Shown here in pieces: positions 32,902 to 40,830 of a stretch of 64,000 bases of DNA; position 1 is the stretch's first letter; each line of letters starts with the position of its first letter. The notes under the pieces are model-generated. The model worked only from the letters and a program-made list of their open reading frames with translations, was not told the origin of the DNA and did no database searches. The position numbers and the translations under genes were made by a program. This DNA comes from Candidatus Rokuibacteriota bacterium (GTDB lineage Bacteria > Methylomirabilota > Methylomirabilia > Rokubacteriales > CSP1-6), in assembly GCA_003220685.1 (NCBI GenBank), contig QHTE01000006.1:72845-136844 (forward strand), written 5' to 3'.

Positions 32902-34083
32902 TCACAGCGCCTCGAGCTGGAGGCCTTTGAGGTAGCGGGTCTCGGGAATCGAGAGAAGGACCGGATGGTCGGACGCCTGGCCGAGGCGCTCGACGACGCG
33001 AAGCCGCGCGCCGGCGTCGGCGGCCGCGTCGCGGCAAATCTCCCCGAACATCGTGTCGGACACGTGATGCGAGCACGAGAACGTAAAGAGGCTGCCGCCG
33101 CGCTCCAGTAATCGCAGCGCGCGCAGGTTGATCTCCTTGTAGCCGCGCGCGGCCGCGTCGAGCGCCGAGCGGCTGCGCGCGAACGGCGGCGGATCCAGGA
33201 CGATCGCGCCGAAGCGCGCGCCGTCGCGCTCGAGGCGACGCAGCTCCTCGAAAACGTTCGCCGCGCGAATCTCCGCCTGGGCCGTGACGCCGTTGAGCTC
33301 CAGATTGCGGCGCGCGCCGGCGATCGCCTCGGGCGAGGACTCGATGCAGACCGCTCGCCGCGCGCCGCCGCGAAGGGCATGGCAGGCGAAGCCGGCGGTG
33401 TAGCTGAAGGCGTCGAGCACGTCGCGATCGCGCGCCAGCGCGCCGACCCGCTCCCGGTTCTCGCGCTGGTCGAGGTAGAGGCCGGTCTTGTGGCCGGCGC
33501 CGATCGTCACCTCGAAGGTCGCGCCGATCTCGGTGACCCGGACGGTCCTGGGCCCGGCGCGCCCGGCCCAGCCGAGGGCGGCCGAAAACCCCTCGAGCTG
33601 AGCCGCGTGCGGCTCGTCCATGTCGAAGACGGAGGCGTCGGGAACGACCCGGACGAGCGCCGCCGTCACGAGGGGCCGCGCGCGCGCCATCCCCAGGGTG
33701 AGGCATTGGGTGATCAGGACAGGCCCGTAGCGGTCGACGACGAGCCCCGGCAGCCCATCGGCCTCGCTCCAGACCAGCCGGCAGAGCGTCGGCGCCCCCT
33801 GGGGGTGACCGCGCGCGCGCAGGCCCACGGCGGCTTCGAGCCGGCGCTGGAAGAAGGCGGCGTCGAGCGGCTCGTCGGTCCAGGTGAGGATGCGGCAGCA
33901 GAGCGCGGGTTTGGGATTGTAGAAGCCGCGCCCGACGAAGCGACCGCCGGCATCCACGACCGCGACCGCCGAGCCGGGCTCGACGTCGCTGGCGTCTGCG
34001 ACGTCGCCCTTGAAGATCCAGGGATGGGTGCGCGCGGCTTCGTGCCCTCGCTTGAGCCGGAGCGCCGGCTGGCCCCGCTTCAC
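32902..34083 (-). CDS. RlmI-like class I SAM-dependent rRNA methyltransferase
   Basis: The product has 393 residues. An N-terminal PUA-like RNA-binding region has LRLKRGHEAARTHPWIFKGD and a middle domain has RLVWSEADGLPGLVVDRYG. The Rossmann methyltransferase has VLDAFSYTAGFACHALRGGA, then the catalytic-type LDPPPFAR and FTFSCSHHV. RlmI methylates a cytosine of 23S rRNA; the exact target here is unproven. It starts with GTG 34083, overlapping the upstream acetyltransferase stop (GTGA). Confidence 0.88.
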   Translation of the reverse strand: MKRGQPALRLKRGHEAARTHPWIFKGDVADASDVEPGSAVAVVDAGGRFVGRGFYNPKPALCCRILTWTDEPLDAAFFQRRLEAAVGLRARGHPQGAPTLCRLVWSEADGLPGLVVDRYGPVLITQCLTLGMARARPLVTAALVRVVPDASVFDMDEPHAAQLEGFSAALGWAGRAGPRTVRVTEIGATFEVTIGAGHKTGLYLDQRENRERVGALARDRDVLDAFSYTAGFACHALRGGARRAVCIESSPEAIAGARRNLELNGVTAQAEIRAANVFEELRRLERDGARFGAIVLDPPPFARSRSALDAAARGYKEINLRALRLLERGGSLFTFSCSHHVSDTMFGEICRDAAADAGARLRVVERLGQASDHPVLLSIPETRYLKGLQLEAL

Positions 34084-34682
34084 CGGCGAAATTCCTCCGC
34101 GGTGATCGCCCAGCGCTCGTGATCGCGCCACCGTCCGAATACCTTCAGATAGCGCGGAGCGAACCCTTCCCGCCGGAAGCCGGCCCGGCGGACGAGACGG
34201 ATCGACGCGTGGTTATTCGGCTGGATGTTCGCCTCGAGACGGTGCAGCCCGAGCGCGCCGAAGGCGTGGCGGAGCACGAGGCGAAGCCCCTCACTCATGT
34301 AGCCCTGTCCCATGAACAGGGCGCTGGCGTAGTAGCCGAGGTACGCGCTTCGGAGGTTGCCGTAGAAGATCTGGCTCACGTTGATCACGCCCGCAATCGC
34401 GCGGTCCTCGAGCCGGCAGACCAGGAACGCGCCCTCCGTCGCCCGCCGGGCTCGCCGCAGGTACGCGGCGAAGGCGGCGCGGCTGGCCGGCGGCGCGACC
34501 CACGGCCGAAGCGCACGCCGGCTCGCCCTGACCAGCGCCAGGAGCTCGTCGCGGTGACCGGCGGTCGGAGCGAGCAGGTAGACGCGCTGGCCGACCTCGA
34601 GCGCGCCCGGCGGCCTCGCGCGGGGCGCTCGCCGCGGGCGAGCCGCCGGCCGCGGGCGGGACCGCCCGCCTGCCGATGCCAC
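34080..34682 (-). CDS. GNAT family N-acetyltransferase, RimJ/RimL-like
   Basis: The 200-residue protein has an Arg/Pro-rich first 25 residues, then a GNAT fold: GDV-less start at VYLLAPTAGHRDELLAL, the acetyl-CoA loop ALFMGQGYMSEGLRLVLRHA, and LEANIQPNNHASIRLVRRAGF typical of RimJ/RimL. These enzymes acetylate N-terminal residues of ribosomal proteins or small amines. The basic N-terminal stretch may mean the true start lies downstream. It sits in a minus-strand run with two methyltransferase genes and speB. Confidence 0.85.
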   Translation of the reverse strand: MASAGGRSRPRPAARPRRAPRARPPGALEVGQRVYLLAPTAGHRDELLALVRASRRALRPWVAPPASRAAFAAYLRRARRATEGAFLVCRLEDRAIAGVINVSQIFYGNLRSAYLGYYASALFMGQGYMSEGLRLVLRHAFGALGLHRLEANIQPNNHASIRLVRRAGFRREGFAPRYLKVFGRWRDHERWAITAEEFRR

Positions 34683-34688
34683 GGCGAA

Positions 34689-35495
34689 CTACTTCTTGCG
34701 GAGGACGACGACCATGATGATCGGATGCCGCGACCGCTCGAGCACCTGATGGGGCTTGAACCCGAAGAACCACTGGACGAACTCGAAGCCTCCGGCCAGC
34801 TCGACCACGGTCTTCAGCTCCTGCGGAAAGATCATGCGCGAGAGGTGCGTCTGCCGATAGAGCCGGCGCGTGCCGTTCTCGATGGCCTCGAGCGTCATGC
34901 GCTCGCGGAAGACCTGCGAGACCGGGTCGACGTCGTTGAGGGCCGAGAACGAGGCGCGGACGATCAGCCGGCCGCGCCGCTTGGACCACGTCCAGCGCCG
35001 CGCCGGGTTCGTCCACGAGGACACCATGTAGCGATCGAACACGTAGAGCCCGCCGCGTTTGAGGCACCGCCCGACGGCCTGCAGATGGGCGACGAGCTGC
35101 TCGGTTTTCAGCAGGTGGCCCTGCGAGTCCTGCATGCAGATCGCCGCGTCAACCGGACGGGCGAGGCGAAAGTCGCTCATGTCACCGACGACCAGCTCAC
35201 CCTTGTGTCCCTTCCTGGCGAGCCGCTCGCGCAAGAACTGGATGTTCCGGGGTGAGAGATCGAGGCCCGACATCTCGTAGCCTCGGTCGGCCAGCCGCAT
35301 GAGGTGGGGACCCGTGCCGCAGGCGATGTCGACGACCCGCCGCACAGGCCGTCGCGAGAATCGCTTGAAGCAATGGACCAGGAAGTCGACCTCGCTCTTC
35401 CGGTTCAGCTCGAAGGCGATTTCGTAGAACCGCGGGGCGCTGTACTCTCGGTCGCGGCTCTTCTCGCGAAGCCTCAGCGCTTGTCTCCCCACCAC
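34689..35495 (-). CDS. Class I SAM-dependent methyltransferase
   Basis: The 268-residue protein has motif I VVDIACGTGPHLMRLADRG near residues 54-72, then GLDLSPRNIQFL, GDMSDFRLARPVDAAICMQ and GGLYVFDRY. The substrate cannot be predicted; a small-molecule methyltransferase is likely. Its GTG start overlaps the end of speB by 22 bases, so it is translated in the speB mRNA. A link to polyamines would be inference from position only. Confidence 0.8.
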   Translation of the reverse strand: MVGRQALRLREKSRDREYSAPRFYEIAFELNRKSEVDFLVHCFKRFSRRPVRRVVDIACGTGPHLMRLADRGYEMSGLDLSPRNIQFLRERLARKGHKGELVVGDMSDFRLARPVDAAICMQDSQGHLLKTEQLVAHLQAVGRCLKRGGLYVFDRYMVSSWTNPARRWTWSKRRGRLIVRASFSALNDVDPVSQVFRERMTLEAIENGTRRLYRQTHLSRMIFPQELKTVVELAGGFEFVQWFFGFKPHQVLERSRHPIIMVVVLRKK

Positions 35496-36349
35496 GCCAG
35501 GAGCGCCTCTCGGATCACCCAGGAGGCGGCGATACCGGTGCGGCCGGAGGGATCCCAGGCGTGCGCGACCTCGACGAGGTCCCCGCCGATGATCCGGCAG
35601 CCTTCCAGCATCCGGACGATCTCGACCAGCTCGGGCACCCGGAGCCCGCCGGGCTCGGGTGAGCCGGTCCCCGGCGCCTCGGACGGGTCGAGGACGTCGA
35701 TGTCAATCGTGACGTAGAGGGGATGACGGGAGAGCTCCGGGAGCAGCCGCTGTACGACCTCCACCGGATGCCCGGCCACCATCGGGTACATCGGGAAGAA
35801 GTGGGGCCGCCGACGGTGGTACTCCTCCCGGGCGCCGGTGCGGATCCCGACCTGGTAGACGCGCTCGGCAGGCACGACGTCCATCACGCGGGCGAGGGCC
35901 GAGGCGTAGTTGTAGCGCTCGCCGAGGAACTCCTCGCGCAGGTCCGGATGAGCGTCGAGATGGAGGATCCTGAGGTCGGGGAACGCCGGGCCGAGCACCT
36001 CGATGACCGAGACGGTGGCGGTGTGGTCGCCGCCCAGCATGAACGGGATGAGCCCCGGACGCCACCAGGCGGCCATTTGCTCGCGCGCGGCGTCGAGCTG
36101 CTCGCGGGGCGGGGCGCCGTCGGGAAGCTCGCAGTCACCGATGTCGGCGATCGCCAGATCCTCGAGGTCGCGCGCGAGCGCGGGCGAGTACGTCTCGATC
36201 GACTCCGAGCCGAGCCGGACGTCGAGCGTGCCCGCGTCGGCGCCCTTGCGGAGGTTCACCCGGCCCTCGAACGGAATGCCGAAGACGACGATGCGGGCGT
36301 CAGCGAGCGGAAGGCGGCAGCCGATGAACGTCGGAGATACCGAGCGCAT
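35474..36349 (-). CDS. speB: Agmatinase (ureohydrolase family)
   Basis: Agmatinase hydrolyses agmatine to putrescine and urea. The 291-residue protein carries the manganese-binding signatures of the ureohydrolase family: LGGDHTATVSVI, LHLDAHPDLREEF, and TIDIDVLDPSEAPGTGSPEPGG with IGGDLVEVAHAWDP near the end. Arginase and formiminoglutamase are alternatives, but the nearby divergent speD-speE genes favour putrescine supply for spermidine. A TAGAGT hexamer (36367-36362) lies 12 nt before the ATG. No arginine decarboxylase is seen in the window. Confidence 0.87.
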   Translation of the reverse strand: MRSVSPTFIGCRLPLADARIVVFGIPFEGRVNLRKGADAGTLDVRLGSESIETYSPALARDLEDLAIADIGDCELPDGAPPREQLDAAREQMAAWWRPGLIPFMLGGDHTATVSVIEVLGPAFPDLRILHLDAHPDLREEFLGERYNYASALARVMDVVPAERVYQVGIRTGAREEYHRRRPHFFPMYPMVAGHPVEVVQRLLPELSRHPLYVTIDIDVLDPSEAPGTGSPEPGGLRVPELVEIVRMLEGCRIIGGDLVEVAHAWDPSGRTGIAASWVIREALLAWWGDKR

Positions 36350-36399
36350 GAGTCCCTCGCCACTCTAGCCGCTCGGCGACGTATTGCAAGCGGAAACTA

Positions 36400-36711
36400 C
36401 GGCGCGAGCTCGGCGCCGAGGGGCCGGACGCGGCGCGTGCGCGCGCCGCGCGCGCCGCGCGCGCCCGATTCGGCGCGCGCTCGCCCGCAAACGCGGCGCC
36501 GCGCGCCGCCGGCAGGACTCGGGGGACCGCCTCAGTGGTTCTTGAGGGAGTTCGGCGCCGCGTTCGGCTCGCTCCGCTGCTCAGCGGCGCTCTCCGCGGC
36601 GCTCGGCGGCTCTCGGCGACGCGCTCAGCGGCACTCTTTGGTGCGCTCGCCAGCGCTCCGCGGCGCTCGGCGGCGCGCTCCCAAAGCACGCCGAGGCGGC
36701 CGGAAAAGCGT
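36400..36711. repeat. Low-complexity GC-rich stretch between speB and speD
   Basis: This 519-base gap starts with an almost purely alternating GC segment (about 36431-36480). From 36550 it consists of degenerate repeats of words such as GGCGCTC and GCGGCGCTCGGCGG (about 36556-36680). It ends in a T7 run at 36712-36718. Frames on both strands give only Arg/Ala-rich sequence without a clear start signal, so I do not call a gene. The rest of the gap holds the speD promoter and leader. Confidence 0.6.
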
Positions 36712-36718
36712 TTTTTTC

Positions 36719-36747
36719 TTGCAATGGGTGAAAACGGACCCTACAGT
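36719..36747 (+). promoter_or_regulatory. Promoter of speD-speE
   Basis: TTGCAA (36719-36724), 17-base spacer, TACAGT (36742-36747). Both boxes match the sigma-70 consensus at four of six positions, with ideal spacing. It lies in an unusually AT-rich patch (36710-36800) of this GC-rich DNA. The resulting leader is about 115 nt long. Confidence 0.55.
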
Positions 36748-36839
36748 GAAACAAGTTTTTATTTATAAGCGAAATTTTTTCGGAACAGCGGCGAGCGTAA
36801 TAGCGGCGTGAATGGAACGTCGCAGGAGAGGTGCGGTAG

Positions 36840-36872
36840 ATGAACGGATCGAAAGGGGGACCACTGGCTTGA
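36840..36872 (+). CDS. Ten-codon upstream ORF in the speD leader
   Basis: ATG at 36840 opens a short frame encoding MNGSKGGPLA and ends with TGA 36870-36872, which overlaps the TTG start of speD as TTGA. AGGAGAGG (36822-36829) sits about 10 nt upstream, a better ribosome site than most in the window. A leader peptide of this size directly coupled to AdoMet decarboxylase could control its translation. A competing reading uses the ATG at 36812, in frame with speD, as an extended speD start; then this uORF would be incidental. Confidence 0.4.
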   Translation: MNGSKGGPLA

Positions 36873-37264
36873 ACGCTCTGGGACGACACCTGCTACTCGA
36901 GATGTTCGATTGCGACCCTGACGCCATCAACAGCCTCGAGGCCGTCAAGGGGGCCCTGATTGAGGCCGCGAAGCGGGCCCAAGCGACCATCGTCGACGTC
37001 GTCTTCCACGAGTTCAACCCGTTCGGTATCAGCGGAGTCGTCGTCATCGCAGAATCCCACCTGGCGATCCACACGTGGCCGGAGTATCGGTACGCGGCGG
37101 TGGACATCTTCTCCTGCGGCGAGGTCCTCCAGCCGGAGGTCGCCGCCAACTACCTGGTCGAGCAGTTCGCCGCCGAGCGGACGTCGATCGTCGAGATGCA
37201 GCGGGGCATGTTCCTCAACTCGGCGGTGCCGATCGCCAACAAGAGCCCGGTCCCGGTCAGTTGA
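36869..37264 (+). CDS. speD: S-adenosylmethionine decarboxylase proenzyme, prokaryotic type
   Basis: SpeD makes decarboxylated AdoMet, the aminopropyl donor for spermidine. The proenzyme cleaves itself at Ser63 to form a pyruvoyl group. Starting at TTG 36869 the protein (131 residues) begins MNALGRHLLLEMFDCD and places the active-site residues at S63 (AESHLAIHTWPE), H68 and C83 (DIFSCG). This is the numbering known from Thermotoga maritima AdoMetDC and supports this start. GAAAGGGGGA lies about 9 nt upstream. An in-frame ATG at 36812 would add 19 basic residues. Its stop overlaps speE as TTGA. Confidence 0.93.
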   Translation: MNALGRHLLLEMFDCDPDAINSLEAVKGALIEAAKRAQATIVDVVFHEFNPFGISGVVVIAESHLAIHTWPEYRYAAVDIFSCGEVLQPEVAANYLVEQFAAERTSIVEMQRGMFLNSAVPIANKSPVPVS

Positions 37265-38181
37265 TCAGCTCGCAGTCCCACAAGTGGTTCATCGAGACCA
37301 CGACCGCCTTCGAAGGGCACATGCATGCCATCGCCAAGACGATCGTGGAGGCCCAGACCAAGTTTCAGCACGTGGAAATATTACAGACGGCGTCCTACGG
37401 CAAGACCCTGGTGCTCGACGGGCGGATCCAGTCGAGCCAGGGCGATGAGTTCATCTATCACGAGGCCCTGGTCCACCCGGGCCTGCTCGCCACCGACGGG
37501 GCGCCTCGAAGCGCCCTCGTGATCGGCGGCGGCGAGGGCGCCACCCTGCGGGAGATCCTCCGGTATCCCTCCGTCAACCGCGCCGTCATGGTGGACATCG
37601 ACAGCGAGGTCGTCGAGCTCTGCAAGACGCACCTGCCGGAGATGCATCAGGGCGCGTTCGACGACCCCCGGACCGAGCTGCGGCACGAGGACGCGCGCGG
37701 CTATCTCGAGAAGAGCAAGGAGCGCTTCGACTTCATCTCCGTCGATCTCGTGGAGCCACTCGAGGAAGGGCCGGCGTGCATGCTGTTCACCAAGGAGTTC
37801 TACTCTCTTGTGAGGGACCGGCTCACACCCGGCGGGACGATGTCGATGCAGGCCGGGATGACCAAGGGCGGCGAGCTCGGCTTCTTCACGTCGATCCACC
37901 GGACCCTGCGCGAGGTCTTTCCGATCGTCGCCGGCTACCAGACGTTCGTCTCATGCTTCGGTACGCCGTGGGGGTTCATCGTCGCCTCCAAGAAGGTCGA
38001 CCCCAACAAGCAGGACGCCAAGGCGGTCGACAAGCTCATCGCCGAGCGGATCAAGGGCACGCTCGAGTACTGGGACGGCGTGACCCATCAGCATGCCTTC
38101 AGCCTGCCGAAGTTCATTCGCACGAGCATCGCGAAACAGACCCGGGTCGTCACCGACGCCAACCCCCTGATCGTCGCCTGA
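37261..38181 (+). CDS. speE: Spermidine synthase
   Basis: SpeE transfers the aminopropyl group to putrescine. The 306-residue protein starts at TTG 37261 (MISSQSHKWFIETTTAFEGH). It has the N-terminal strand region QTASYGKTLVLDGRIQSSQGDE cut by a normal loop, the nucleotide-binding motif VIGGGEGATLREILRY, the acidic VDIDSEVVELCK and HEDARGYL, and DLVEPLEEGPA near the catalytic Asp. The TTGA overlap with speD ensures coupled synthesis. speD and speE plus divergent speB give the agmatine to spermidine route except for arginine decarboxylase. Confidence 0.94.
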   Translation: MISSQSHKWFIETTTAFEGHMHAIAKTIVEAQTKFQHVEILQTASYGKTLVLDGRIQSSQGDEFIYHEALVHPGLLATDGAPRSALVIGGGEGATLREILRYPSVNRAVMVDIDSEVVELCKTHLPEMHQGAFDDPRTELRHEDARGYLEKSKERFDFISVDLVEPLEEGPACMLFTKEFYSLVRDRLTPGGTMSMQAGMTKGGELGFFTSIHRTLREVFPIVAGYQTFVSCFGTPWGFIVASKKVDPNKQDAKAVDKLIAERIKGTLEYWDGVTHQHAFSLPKFIRTSIAKQTRVVTDANPLIVA

Positions 38182-38193
38182 GCCCGTTCTCCG

Positions 38194-38460
38194 ATGGCGG
38201 CCCAGCGCCGGATCGGGCTGGTCATCCTGGTCGTCCTCGCCGGCTTGGTCGTCGGCTCGCTCCTCGGAGAGTTGTTCGGCAGTCTCCTCCCGGCCGGAAA
38301 CGCCCGCGAGCTGATCACCCGAGGCCCGATGATCGGGCTGATGCCGCCGGCGACGCTCGACCTGCGATTCCTGGCCTTGACGTTCGGCTTGAGCCTCAAG
38401 GTCAACCTGGTCGGTGTCGTCGGGGTTGTGCTCGCCATACTCGCCCTTCGACGGCTTTAG
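38194..38460 (+). CDS. DUF4321 small membrane protein
   Basis: The 88-residue protein has two hydrophobic helices (about 7-30 and 62-85) around a GLMPPATLDLRFLALTFGLSL segment typical of DUF4321 proteins. Its function is unknown; the family is often found next to maf, as here. It starts at ATG 13 nt after speE and is likely in the same transcript. Confidence 0.8.
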   Translation: MAAQRRIGLVILVVLAGLVVGSLLGELFGSLLPAGNARELITRGPMIGLMPPATLDLRFLALTFGLSLKVNLVGVVGVVLAILALRRL

Positions 38461-38461
38461 C

Positions 38462-38515
38462 CGGGGCGCCGGCAGAGGGCCGGGGGGTGCCCGGGGGCCC
38501 TCTGCCGGCGCCCCG
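38462..38515. terminator. Long perfect hairpin between the DUF4321 gene and maf
   Basis: Left arm 38462-38481 (CGGGGCGCCGGCAGAGGGCC) pairs perfectly with 38496-38515, leaving a 14-nt G-rich loop. No T-run follows. It begins two bases after the DUF4321 stop and ends 9 bases before the maf ATG. It could act as a terminator, mRNA stabiliser or an intergenic repeat copy; its core CGGGGCGCCGGCA recurs in the repeat array at 9131-9142. Confidence 0.65.
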
Positions 38516-38524
38516 ATTAGGCCG

Positions 38525-39103
38525 ATGAGGCTGATCCTGGCGTCTCAATCTCCGCGACGCCGAGAGCTTCTGCGTAGGATCTGGGCGGAGTTCGAGGTGG
38601 TTCCTAGCGATGTGGACGAGATGCTGGAGCCTGGGCCCGTCGCTGACGCCGTCGCCGCGTTGGCGCTACGGAAGGCGCGGGCGGTGGCTGGGCGGGTAGG
38701 GACCGGGGTTGTGTTGGCGGCGGATACCGTGGTGGTGGTCGATGGGGTCGCGCTGGGGAAGCCGGCGGGACCGCAGGAAGCGCGGGACATGCTGGAGCGA
38801 TTGCGCGGGCGGCAGCACGAGGTCATCACCGGAGTTGCGGTCGTGGACGCGGCAACGGGGCGGGTGGCGTCGACGATCGCGGTGAGCCGCGTGCTGATGG
38901 CAGCGTATCCGGACGCGACGATCGCGGCCTACGTGGCCTCGGGCGCGCCGCTCGACAAGGCCGGCGGCTACGCGATCCAGGACCTGAATGGAGGGCTGGT
39001 CGACGGCCTGGTTGGCTCGTACACCAACGTGGTCGGGCTTCCGCTGGAAGCGACGCGACGTCTCCTGGAGGGCTTCGGCGTTCTCAGCGAGCGGAGGGCT
39101 TGA
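38525..39103 (+). CDS. maf: Maf family nucleoside triphosphate pyrophosphatase
   Basis: Maf proteins hydrolyse non-canonical nucleotides such as dTTP/UTP or modified forms. The 192-residue protein starts with MRLILASQSPRRRELLRRI and contains AADTVVVVDGVALGKP, RLRGRQHEVITGVAVVD, GGYAIQDLNGGLVDGLVGSY and NVVGLPLEATRRLL. The codons in its first half use G and T at third positions more than neighbouring genes (for example GGGGTTGTGTTGGCG), perhaps a sign of different history. It converges with the next gene and overlaps it by 20 bases. Confidence 0.92.
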   Translation: MRLILASQSPRRRELLRRIWAEFEVVPSDVDEMLEPGPVADAVAALALRKARAVAGRVGTGVVLAADTVVVVDGVALGKPAGPQEARDMLERLRGRQHEVITGVAVVDAATGRVASTIAVSRVLMAAYPDATIAAYVASGAPLDKAGGYAIQDLNGGLVDGLVGSYTNVVGLPLEATRRLLEGFGVLSERRA

Positions 39104-40037
39104 GCTGAAGCAGCATGTCCTCCGCGCGCGGAATCTTCACGGACTGCGGCAGCGGTGTGTGGGTCCGGATGATTGTAATCGTCTGCTGCAGCTGTTCCGC
39201 CGAGACCGCGCCGTCGGGCAGGTAGAGCCCGCGCGAGGCGGCGAGCCTCGCCTCGAAGTCGGCGGGCTCTCCGACGACGCGGGCCGGAAGTCGGCCGGTC
39301 AGGTCTCGGCCCTCCGCGACGCGGATCCGCTGCTCGGCCTTCCTGAGCGCACGGACCAGACCGGCCAGGTCGCGATCGGGCGCGCGTCGGTCGGCCCGCG
39401 TGAAGACCGCGGCGTTCACCGTGCTGGAGCCGAGCACCGTGGCCGCGGCGCGCGGCGTTCGAAAATCGGCGAGCAGCTTCGCGCGGCCCTGACTCAGAAG
39501 CCGAGAGGCCATCGGCTCGGGGACGAGAGCGACGTGGACGTCGCCCGAATCGATCGCGGCGATGAGACCGCGCTCGCCGAGGCTCCTCACGCGCACCTGG
39601 GCAATGCTCATGCCCACCCGCGCCAGGAGCCAGCCGAACCAGGCGTGCTCCGGCGCGCCGGGCGTCGTGACTCCCACGCGCATCGCGGAGAGGTCCTCGA
39701 TGGAGCGGACCGCGTCCGCGTGAGGGCCGGCGACCAGCAAGGCCACGGGGGGCGCGGCCGTCAGCCCGAAGACGAGCCGTGGAGCCTGGCTCGTCGTCGC
39801 GCGCAGGCCGAATCGCAGGATCGCCTCGAGCGTCGTCGCGGCCAGGTCCGCCTGCCCCTGAGCCACCGCCTCGGCCGCGCCGGACTCGGCCCGCGTCGTC
39901 CTGACGGTGACGGCCAGCCCCTCCGCGGCGAAGTAGCCCTCGGCCTCGGCCACGCGGACAGGAAGGTACTCAGGTGAGGTGGGCGGGCCGCTTACCGCGA
40001 AGATCAGGGCCTGGAGAAGAACGATGAGCGCGGGCAT
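39084..40037 (-). CDS. ABC transporter substrate-binding protein, NMT1/SsuA-like
   Basis: The 317-residue protein begins MPALIVLLQALIFAVSG, a signal peptide, followed by YLPVRVAEAEGYFAAEGLAV, the usual NMT1/SsuA-type start of solute-binding proteins for sulfonates, nitrate or thiamine precursors. Later motifs are ALAQGQADLAAT-like QGQADLAATTLEA and DLSAMRVGVTTPGAPEHAW. No permease or ATPase lies next to it, so the ligand and transporter are unknown. An upstream ATG (40097) would add 20 non-signal-like residues. Confidence 0.8.
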   Translation of the reverse strand: MPALIVLLQALIFAVSGPPTSPEYLPVRVAEAEGYFAAEGLAVTVRTTRAESGAAEAVAQGQADLAATTLEAILRFGLRATTSQAPRLVFGLTAAPPVALLVAGPHADAVRSIEDLSAMRVGVTTPGAPEHAWFGWLLARVGMSIAQVRVRSLGERGLIAAIDSGDVHVALVPEPMASRLLSQGRAKLLADFRTPRAAATVLGSSTVNAAVFTRADRRAPDRDLAGLVRALRKAEQRIRVAEGRDLTGRLPARVVGEPADFEARLAASRGLYLPDGAVSAEQLQQTITIIRTHTPLPQSVKIPRAEDMLLQLKPSAR

Positions 40038-40758
40038 CGGCTCAGCGCCGAGGCGGCGAGGCGGCCGGTCTCCCGGTTCCCCGCGAGATCGCGTCAAGGC
40101 CGGGCTTCTGCGGCTCTACGCGGCGCTGCACCAACGCTTCGGCCCTCAGCGCTGGTGGCCGGCCCGCTCGCGGTACGAGATCGCCGTGGGCGCGGTCCTC
40201 GCGCAGCATACCGCCTGGGTCAACGCGGCCCACGCCATCGCGGCGCTCCGGGGGCGCCGATTGTTGACGCCGGCTCGGCTGGCGGCGCTCGACATCGGGG
40301 GTCTTGCCCGGGTGATTCGCTCGGCCGGAACCCCGCGCGTGAAGGCACGCCGGCTCCGGGCGCTGACCCGCTGGATCCTCGAGCGGGTCGACGGAAGGCT
40401 CGTCCGAATGACGACGATGCCACTCGGCCCTCTCCGCGCTGATCTGCTGGAAATTCCGGGTCTCGGGCCCGAGACGGCCGACGCGATTCTCCTCTACGCC
40501 GCCGGGCGGCCGGTATTCGTCGCCGACGCCTACGCGCGCCGGGTCCTGACGCGGCATCGCCTGATCGACCCTCGCGCCGGGTACGAAGAGGTGCGCCGCT
40601 GGCTCGAGGCGCACCTACCGTCCGATCCCGCGCTGTTCAACGAGTTTCACGCGCTGCTCGTGGCGGTGGGCAAGTCGAACTGCCGTTCGGCGCCGCGGTG
40701 CGAGGGCTGCGCACTGCGCTTCGACCTGCGTGGCCGTCGCGCCGCCCGCTGGAGGTAG
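40024..40758 (+). CDS. Endonuclease III-like HhH-GPD DNA glycosylase
   Basis: The 244-residue protein shows the helix-hairpin-helix LLEIPGLGPETADAILLYAAG followed by the catalytic Asp in VFVADAYARRVLTRH, and a front part with YEIAVGAVLAQHTAWVNA. The end has a C-x5-C-x2-C pattern (NCRSAPRCEGC) resembling the Fe-S loop of endonuclease III, but the fourth cysteine is not found. It lacks the classical K of the Nth family at VLSAQ/K, so the substrate is uncertain; related enzymes remove oxidised or alkylated bases. The first 14 bases overlap the divergent binding-protein gene start. Confidence 0.8.
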   Translation: MSAGIGSAPRRRGGRSPGSPRDRVKAGLLRLYAALHQRFGPQRWWPARSRYEIAVGAVLAQHTAWVNAAHAIAALRGRRLLTPARLAALDIGGLARVIRSAGTPRVKARRLRALTRWILERVDGRLVRMTTMPLGPLRADLLEIPGLGPETADAILLYAAGRPVFVADAYARRVLTRHRLIDPRAGYEEVRRWLEAHLPSDPALFNEFHALLVAVGKSNCRSAPRCEGCALRFDLRGRRAARWR

Positions 40759-40830
40759 GGGCGCGCCCCTGGGCCGGTGCGCCCCCAGCCCCGCGACGAC
40801 TCGCGGCGCGTGCGGCGCCCGAGCGGCCGG

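Noticed and set aside
36300..36720. Histone H1-like Ala/Arg-rich gene in the speB-speD gap
   Set aside because: Frames on both strands are Arg/Ala-rich, but without Lys-rich motifs, ribosome site or start; composition alone explains it.
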